Source: Liolophura sinensis
Lineage: Eukaryota; Mollusca; Polyplacophora; Chitonida; Chitonidae
Assembly: GCF_032854445.1 (NCBI RefSeq)
Contig: NC_088302.1
Span: forward strand, 23,263,788-23,327,787
Direction of reading: 5' to 3'
DNA: 64,000 nucleotides
In this document: positions 57,241 to 64,000 of the stretch, one piece after another
How positions within the stretch are numbered: position 1 is the stretch's first letter
Layout of the letters: each line of letters begins with the position of its first letter
Program-made: the position numbers and the translations under genes
Notes under the pieces: generated by a model
Databases searched by the model: none
The model's input: the letters and a program-made list of their open reading frames with translations, nothing else
Told to the model about the DNA's origin: nothing

Positions 57241-60200
57241 TAAGCAAATCAAGAATAACTGGCATAATGTGCTTACCTTAATGTCAGGTAATTATTATAT
57301 CATATTCAAGTATCTTTCATAGCATGAAGGTCCTCATCACCTGCACACATACACTCAGTCTTATACACTCTGTCACCTTCACGTGTCAACACAGACTCTT
57401 AAGTGTTAAAAAGATAAAGACATTGTCAATGCCGTTTTTTTTTTTTGTTGTTTTTTTTTTGTTCTCTTTTAAAATTATTTTCTTTTCTACTGCCGTTATC
57501 ATTCCCTGTATCACCAGAGAGGCATTTTCAAGCAGTGAGCTAATTTATCAAGGGACGCACTTCATCAATTGCCAGTGTGGGTGATAAGTCAGTATGTCAA
57601 AATGTCACCGCAGACATCTGTCATGTAAAAGCACAGCCCTGAGGCGACAATTCAAGAGACATGAGCTTGGTCTCTGACTTTGCTGAACGTCTTTCTCTCT
57701 TATTACATGCAATCTGACGGATCGAGACATTTACCTGTATTGTACCATGCCCCTGCACCAGCTACAAACTTAGGATTTTCATTAAGTTCTCAAGGATAGG
57801 CCAATTAGTTTAACTGTATATCTGAAAGCAACATATATATTGACTGATAGAATACTAAAAAGTCACACAAAGTCACCTGTATAAATACCGCACATGATGG
57901 TTGATGGGTGAAATCACCACAGAAGCATGGCCATGTAAAGAGTGATGGAAACTGAGGCCTGGGGAGATGGGCAGACCGAAAGGGCGCTGGCAACCAAGGA
58001 GTGGGAGGACAGGTAGACTCAGGATATGACCAATACTCTCAAGACAAAATATGTCTCTTAATCCACCTATGTAAAAGGGACGGGTGGGGGTTGGGAGGTT
58101 TGAGAGGGTGAGCGTCAGGTACTAAATCAAGTCACCTGGCCCTAAAGGTCTCCCTAAGTGTATAGGAGTTAAAACCTAAGGCCTGGAGGGTAGAGCCCTA
58201 AGATGATTATCAGGCTGACCAGATATTGTCAACACAATTTTGATAGATCCCTAGCACTCCAGAATTATAATAAAACCTACTGCATTTTATACAATCAGCT
58301 GACTGAAAACTGCCACAGGCTAAATGGTCTATAGTGTTAGCTTTATGACACTTAGCCAGAATCAATCCTTGGCCATCTTCTCACCGCAAATTACAGAGCG
58401 TGAAAGTTTCAGCCAAACTCTCATGAAGCAGAAGTGTTTATGACAGCCCTTCGGCAAGAGGAAAACAATTATTGTTGTACATAAAAGGTAAAATAGAAAA
58501 AATACTAAGATGGGAAACAAAGATATCCATACAATTACTTGCCATGTCAATGTTCCGTCATGCTGAATAACATCACCATTCAAGCATACCACCAAAAAAA
58601 CACACAAAAAAATTCACAGAAATGACAACAATGAAAATTTCTTTCTAACATCACACATTTACTACTTAGTAAACAGCATTTAAGGATTTCCATTACCAGT
58701 CATCTTTTGTACATACCACCTGGTCACAAAACTTAGAGGTTACGATCCTTCAGTGTTGCAAATCACAGAAGTGACAAATAATCTGCTTGGAAAAGTCCCA
58801 TTACATTACGGACGGATGTCTATAACAACACTTACGGCAGTCGTATCCATGTGATATCTACCATTAAGGAGGGACGCCAGAGGAAAACGCTTAAGTAATC
58901 TCTGCATGCTGGTCCGTGAAACAGACATCTTACAGAAAACACTTAGCGTAGGAAATCCAAGAATTAAGCCACAGCAGTAATCAATACGCATCTGGCAGCA
59001 AAACAGAAACCCAACACTGGCACAAAGCAGGTGTGCCCCTTTAACCATTCCAATAAGATATAAATTAAATCGAGGCGAAGTGAAGTAAATGTAGAAGAAG
59101 AAAGCTGAAGTCTGAAGTTACATGCGTATACAAAGCCTACAGAAATGTCATCAATTTGGGGAAAGTTTTCCAATGTACTAAACTCACAAAATATACTCAT
59201 GTTCAAAACAAGAGTTCAGAAGTACTACATATGATTATGCTGATTTATTTATTTATTTGACCTGGGGGTTTAAAGCTAAATTCAAGAATATTTCACTTTA
59301 ATAGCGAAAATATTTGACAAATCTCCTGTCACAATTTAATGATGTACGCATTTCCACGAATGTGCAGCTGTGTGTACAATGGTTCATGCAATTGTTTAAT
59401 GCATTCTGTAATGATTCCACAGCCGTGCATGGACAGCTGAGTTTACCTGTATGATTCTTCTACCCAGTCAATTCACTCAAGCAAAAAATCTTGATGTCCG
59501 ATGTGCTAAAACTGGGACATGTTCCATTCAGTCAGCTTTAACGCATGCATTCACTACAGTGTAATTAGATAATTTGGTTTTCGGAAGAAATATCAGGTAG
59601 GAAAGCGCAAAATGTCTACAGAAACTCAGAAAGAGCTATGGTCAAACCAGAGTGGTTGTATGCCATATATTTAAGCTGCATATAGAATGCAAAAATCTAA
59701 ATCGAAATTATCTTTTGCTCATAAACCCTAGAAGCAAGCTGATGTTCATATATAAAAAGGATTTGAAGAGAAGCCCAAATAGATGGAAAGCAATAGTCCC
59801 AAAAATGTAAGGAAACCAGTATATTCTTCACACTATAAGGACCCTGTCGCCAGATCACAGAAGGATCTGGGATCCGAAGGAACTTGCCCCTCTCTTCATC
59901 TGTATACCTATCCCTTAAAACAGAACAAATAAATACTGACAGCACATCTAAACTGACAATGGATATGGTATTCAGCAGGAATTTATCCTTTTCTAAATGT
60001 TTTTCTGATGGTGCTGAGTGTAGTGTGAAGATAAGGCTGAAGTGTTAACGCTCTAGATTACAGGTGATGGGACAGATAAGGGGTGAGATGTCAGCTGTAA
60101 CTGGGGTGCTCCATGAGCCACTGGAGTGGGCCTGTAAAAGATAGCTAGGACTATAAAGGCTTTAATACTTGTAAGGGGGCCAAGCATCAGACAGAATAAA

Positions 60201-63200
60201 CACTATACATGTAGCTGGCTATCCCTTACAAACAGGCAGATAGGCAGCCCAAGAGAGACTGAAATCCTCTGGGGTGCTATCTTCTCCATCTAACAGGAAC
60301 ACAGGGTGGACTGTGGGCGGGCAGTGAAACCCAAACAGACAGGCTGTGTTTGTATGCTGGCAGCCCCTGTGTGTCTTATCGCCAAAAAGCCAATTTTTTG
60401 ACTGAGCAGAAAAAACAACATTTACTTGAGAACGCTTTGCAGTATATATATACTGGACCCTATGAAATTCAGACTGTTTTTGATTGTCTATCATCAGACT
60501 GTGGATATGTTTGAGGGAGACAGTTTCTCATAGCCCAACCTGTCTTTATGCATATAGACATACACAGGCAGCCAGGACAATCTGATCTTCTGCATATTTC
60601 TTAGCAAAGAAACCTCACAAATGAACTGCTGTATGTTGATTATACGCATACTTCTGTGCTCACATATTTTATGAAACATGACTGCGAATCATGAGTATTT
60701 CTAGACAAACTTGCATGTATATGGGCACCGCCAAGCTGGGAATTTAAGATAACATTTTTCTCTTCTTTAAATTGAAGCTGACCACAGAAGTCAAATATGT
60801 ACATGTTTTTACTGATGGGTCCACCTGTGGAAGCCACACCACATACAGGGGTCAAAAATGCCTAGACTGAAAACCTTAGCAGATGATTTTTTTGCACTTT
60901 TAGTTTCAAAATCCAGACGTTATGTGCAGAAATACTAGAAAGACTTGTATTGCTGAAGAGAAGCATGAAAATGGTAAAAGCTTGACATGTGTTTGAACGA
61001 CGTCGTCAACGGGCTAATTACTCTGTACAAGGTGAGACTGGTTTGCATTAGCATGTTGATCATTCATTTCCCCTGACAAGACCAAATTAGATCGCCCCCA
61101 CCAAGGTGTTGAAGTGGACAAATGCCCACTAGGATTGGAGCGTGCTCCTACTAACAGCTTCAGTGTTTCTGACGGACCGTCCTGTCATCTGGTAAAGGAT
61201 GGTCACAGTAACAGCTCTTCAGTCTTGCTACTGGGTGCCTACTAATGCGCCCTTTGAGGGACACTGGCAAGCTAACAGAATTTCCCACCTTTCCAACATG
61301 TGGATTTAATGACATCAGTTCCAATGAAGCCCAGTACACATGACCACAAAGTTCAATTAGGATGTACAAAAGACGGGATAAAATATCAGTAGCATGGGTG
61401 CATTCTTAATGTATTATCTTTCCTTTTTGCAGCATTCCTTAATTACATGTATATTTTAAGATCGCGTCTCGATACACACCGTCATCCATTAGAGTTGGTT
61501 ACTTTGCTGCTGGAATAATTTGGTCTCCAGTGACTGTAATCAGAGTTGGCTTCTTGGGAAATGAACGCTGATTGGAGGTCCATTAAATTTACCTGCACTA
61601 CTAACAACAGGTAAATTATCAGCAGGCAATTAATTTCATTACAGAATCTTGATGGAATGGAAAAATTGTAAAAATTAATAAAGAAAATAAACTACTAAAA
61701 TGAAATAAATGCAGTTCGCCTAGCAATACATTTCTAGGCACAATAAAATTGAAGGGTTTTTAACTACATGTATTTACTATATCTCCTTGAATAAGTCATT
61801 CAAATGTCATCAGAGACAGGGCTTTAATTGCAAATAAAAAACCACTGTGTGATTTTAGCACGGCAGCTAATTGGCCAGGACGGTAAACAAAGAACTTCTT
61901 GTAGTTCATTTTCATACTAAGATATGAATAGGAAAGACAGTGTTAGGTCCTTCCTCCCTGACCACACAGCTTTCAGCAGTTTCTCCTTATAGTTCATTTC
62001 TATAATCAGACATTCACGTAGGAAGGACGGTGTCCTGGGTGATTCTAAATATGATAAAAAAGAGGTTGCATCTAATATATGCTGATCTGAGATGTGGAAC
62101 AATTCAGCAGTTTTGCAGCTAGCCTTTGTACGTGAGATTTAGAGGCTTTGTCTGGGTTTCCATCAAGCCAAAAGGTTTGATTGATCTATTGTTTCAGCTC
62201 AGATCAAAGAACTGTATTAGCAGAGTGTCCAGACCCGAGGGGTGAGAAAACAGAAACACAATCCAACTAATTAGCAAACCACTAATCATCTGGCCTAAAT
62301 ATTGGCTTGGAGTTAGAAAAGGTTCCTTGGTTCTCTGCAACTCTCAAGCTGCCCTTATTACACCCAAAGCTCGACCTCCTGCAGCCAGGAGAGCTCGGTC
62401 CTGGTCACTATACTGGCCGTTGGCCTATTTGTTGACAAGATTGAATGACAAGGCGTCTTTACACACCTGTGATAGCAGATCACTACAGAGAACCAATACC
62501 ATTGCTGTTGACCCTTCGTCAACAATGACCAAAAGGATCACAATAGATTTTACAGGCTATCAAATCAAGGCCTGCCATGTTGGCCGAGGCAACCACATAT
62601 CGCCTCCCCTGACCACACAGCCTTCCGACGGTCTCTGCGTTCATTATCGTTGAAATCAACCTCAGGAATCTCAGCCCATGTGGTTAGCCGTAAAACACGT
62701 GCCGGTGAAAATATCAAACAGTTTTTCAATGAGGGCTGAAATAAATCTCCTTGGGCTGGTAATGAAAGCTGCTGTCATCTCCTGTATATTCCACCAATAA
62801 CAGGCCTGTCTCTTAAGGCCAGCGTAAATAAGACATGAAGAATATTGAGTTTATCACGGGATTAGGCTCAAAGAGAATATTTCCCCGAGATTTTTAGCCA
62901 TCCCAATGACTTGCCCAGGGGCCAGTTTTGCTTCAGGAGCTCAAAAACTGAATACAGGGTTACAAGGTGGTGAAACGCTTGCACCAACCTAAGCCCGGTT
63001 GAGTGACAATCTTATTTTGTTTCCTTCACTGGGGCACTACAGAGGCTTGTGATGTAATAATCTGTGATAAGTTTTATGATTTTCCTCTCCCTGCCTGAGG
63101 ACAGATGAATCACTTGATGGTGATGGACAGTGGGCAGCAATAGCCCTTGCGCTCGCTGTGCAATTATTCCAAACACAGAGACGCAAATGATTGGCTGATT

Positions 63201-64000
63201 TCCCTTGTTCAATCTCAACTCTAGCTCTTCCTCGTCGAGGCATCCAGTTAACCAGCACGACCCCGTCGAATCCCCATGGCTATCTGATTAACTGGGCAGG
63301 TTAGAAAAACTCTCAGCTAACGCGAGCCTTCTTCAGCAAGGTCAACATGACGAGTAAAAAAAAAAAAGCCGAAAAAATACAGTTGTGTAATTCACAGCTA
63401 ACCACCATGTAACATGACGTTTGTTTGCCTGCGGGCACAAGCACGATTGATGCAAAACAAAATGGGCAATTAGGGACTGGGTGTCTAGTTCCTGCAATTA
63501 CGCAATTCCAGATCACAGGATAAACCAGCCAATTGGATTACCACCTTTACTCTGACCTTGACCTTGCTAGGGTTACCAATCACTTTTAAGAATGAGGAAT
63601 TGTTTGGATTGCTTCAGTGCTGGACCTATAACTACATCACGCTCCTCTCTACTGTTTCACAAAGTGTCCTGTATTACACACTCGTTCTTTGTTAATGAGT
63701 CACTCTCAGAACAGAGAAAAGGAGAATTAACTGCCCACAAAATCACTGTCTAACAGAAGCCTTTCTTCAGTAATTTCTCCCTCAACACGTCTGTTTCCGA
63801 TCACATCAACAGCTTTCATTTATTCGTAGCCTCATCAATTATCTGCAATGTCTTAATTTTCCTGCACAATTTTTTTTTTTAAAACTAGTTAAGATATAAA
63901 TTTGATGTATTCTCAAGCAAACAAAACTTTTCTTTTACAGAGAGAGAAAGAAAGCAAGTTTAAAGTGTTAAAATCACTATAAATTAGACAGTGTAAAACA
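57241..64000. other. Non-coding stretch to the window end
   Basis: No supportable gene. A SINE-A tail fragment lies at 59239-59305. A weak duplication links 61951-61999 with 62605-62650 (CCTGACCACACAGC...). The 108-codon frame at 62327-62653 lacks recognisable domains and its codons look random. Confidence 0.55.
59239..59305 (-). repeat. SINE-A tail fragment
   Basis: TTTATTTATTTATTTGACCTGGGGGTTTAAAGC...TTCAAGAATATTTCACTTTA matches the SINE-A 3' end, with the rest missing. Confidence 0.7.

Noticed and set aside
56887-57252. 121-codon minus-strand frame with repeated peptides
   Set aside because: The peptide repeats mirror the 76-bp tandem array; no independent evidence of coding.
62327-62653. 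108-codon + strand frame
   Set aside because: No recognisable domain, splice context or compositional sign of coding.

Overview
The window is from an animal nuclear genome, most likely a mollusc or other lophotrochozoan. It has AT-rich, microsatellite-laden non-coding DNA, canonical GT/AG introns, two families of tRNA-derived SINEs resembling those reported from molluscs, and a delta-type protocadherin. The clade is inferred from the SINE type and was not checked by search.

Only one protein-coding gene can be supported. It is a minus-strand protocadherin from the ATG at 23188 to the stop at 13867, in four coding exons: 23188-20372, 18969-18817, 17670-17526 and 14519-13867. The first exon holds the signal peptide, seven cadherin repeats, the membrane segment and the first part of the tail. 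The other three encode the rest of the cytoplasmic tail. Intron phases agree (0, 0, 1) and the model gives about 1255 residues. Exon 1 carries six single-base frame breaks: three look like missing bases and three like extra bases, so its length stays divisible by three. Exons 2-4 are intact.

Layout: 1-13000 is repeat-rich downstream DNA, with SINEs on both strands (several with clear target-site duplications), a nested SINE and two tandem arrays. 12690-13866 is the probable 3' untranslated region, where a sense-oriented SINE tail supplies the first AATAAA hexamers after the stop. 13867-23260 is the gene. 23261-64000 is about 40 kb with no supportable coding gene. It holds tandem arrays (34, 67, 56 and 76 bp units), a few SINE fragments and one small exon-like block at 38259-38335, and may be 5' introns, upstream regulatory DNA or intergenic DNA.

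No bacterial-type system, virus, CRISPR array, rRNA or functional tRNA was found. The points most worth following are the frame-break pattern, a possible alternative last exon at 15283-15432, the motif set in the cytoplasmic tail, and the SINE-derived polyadenylation signal.
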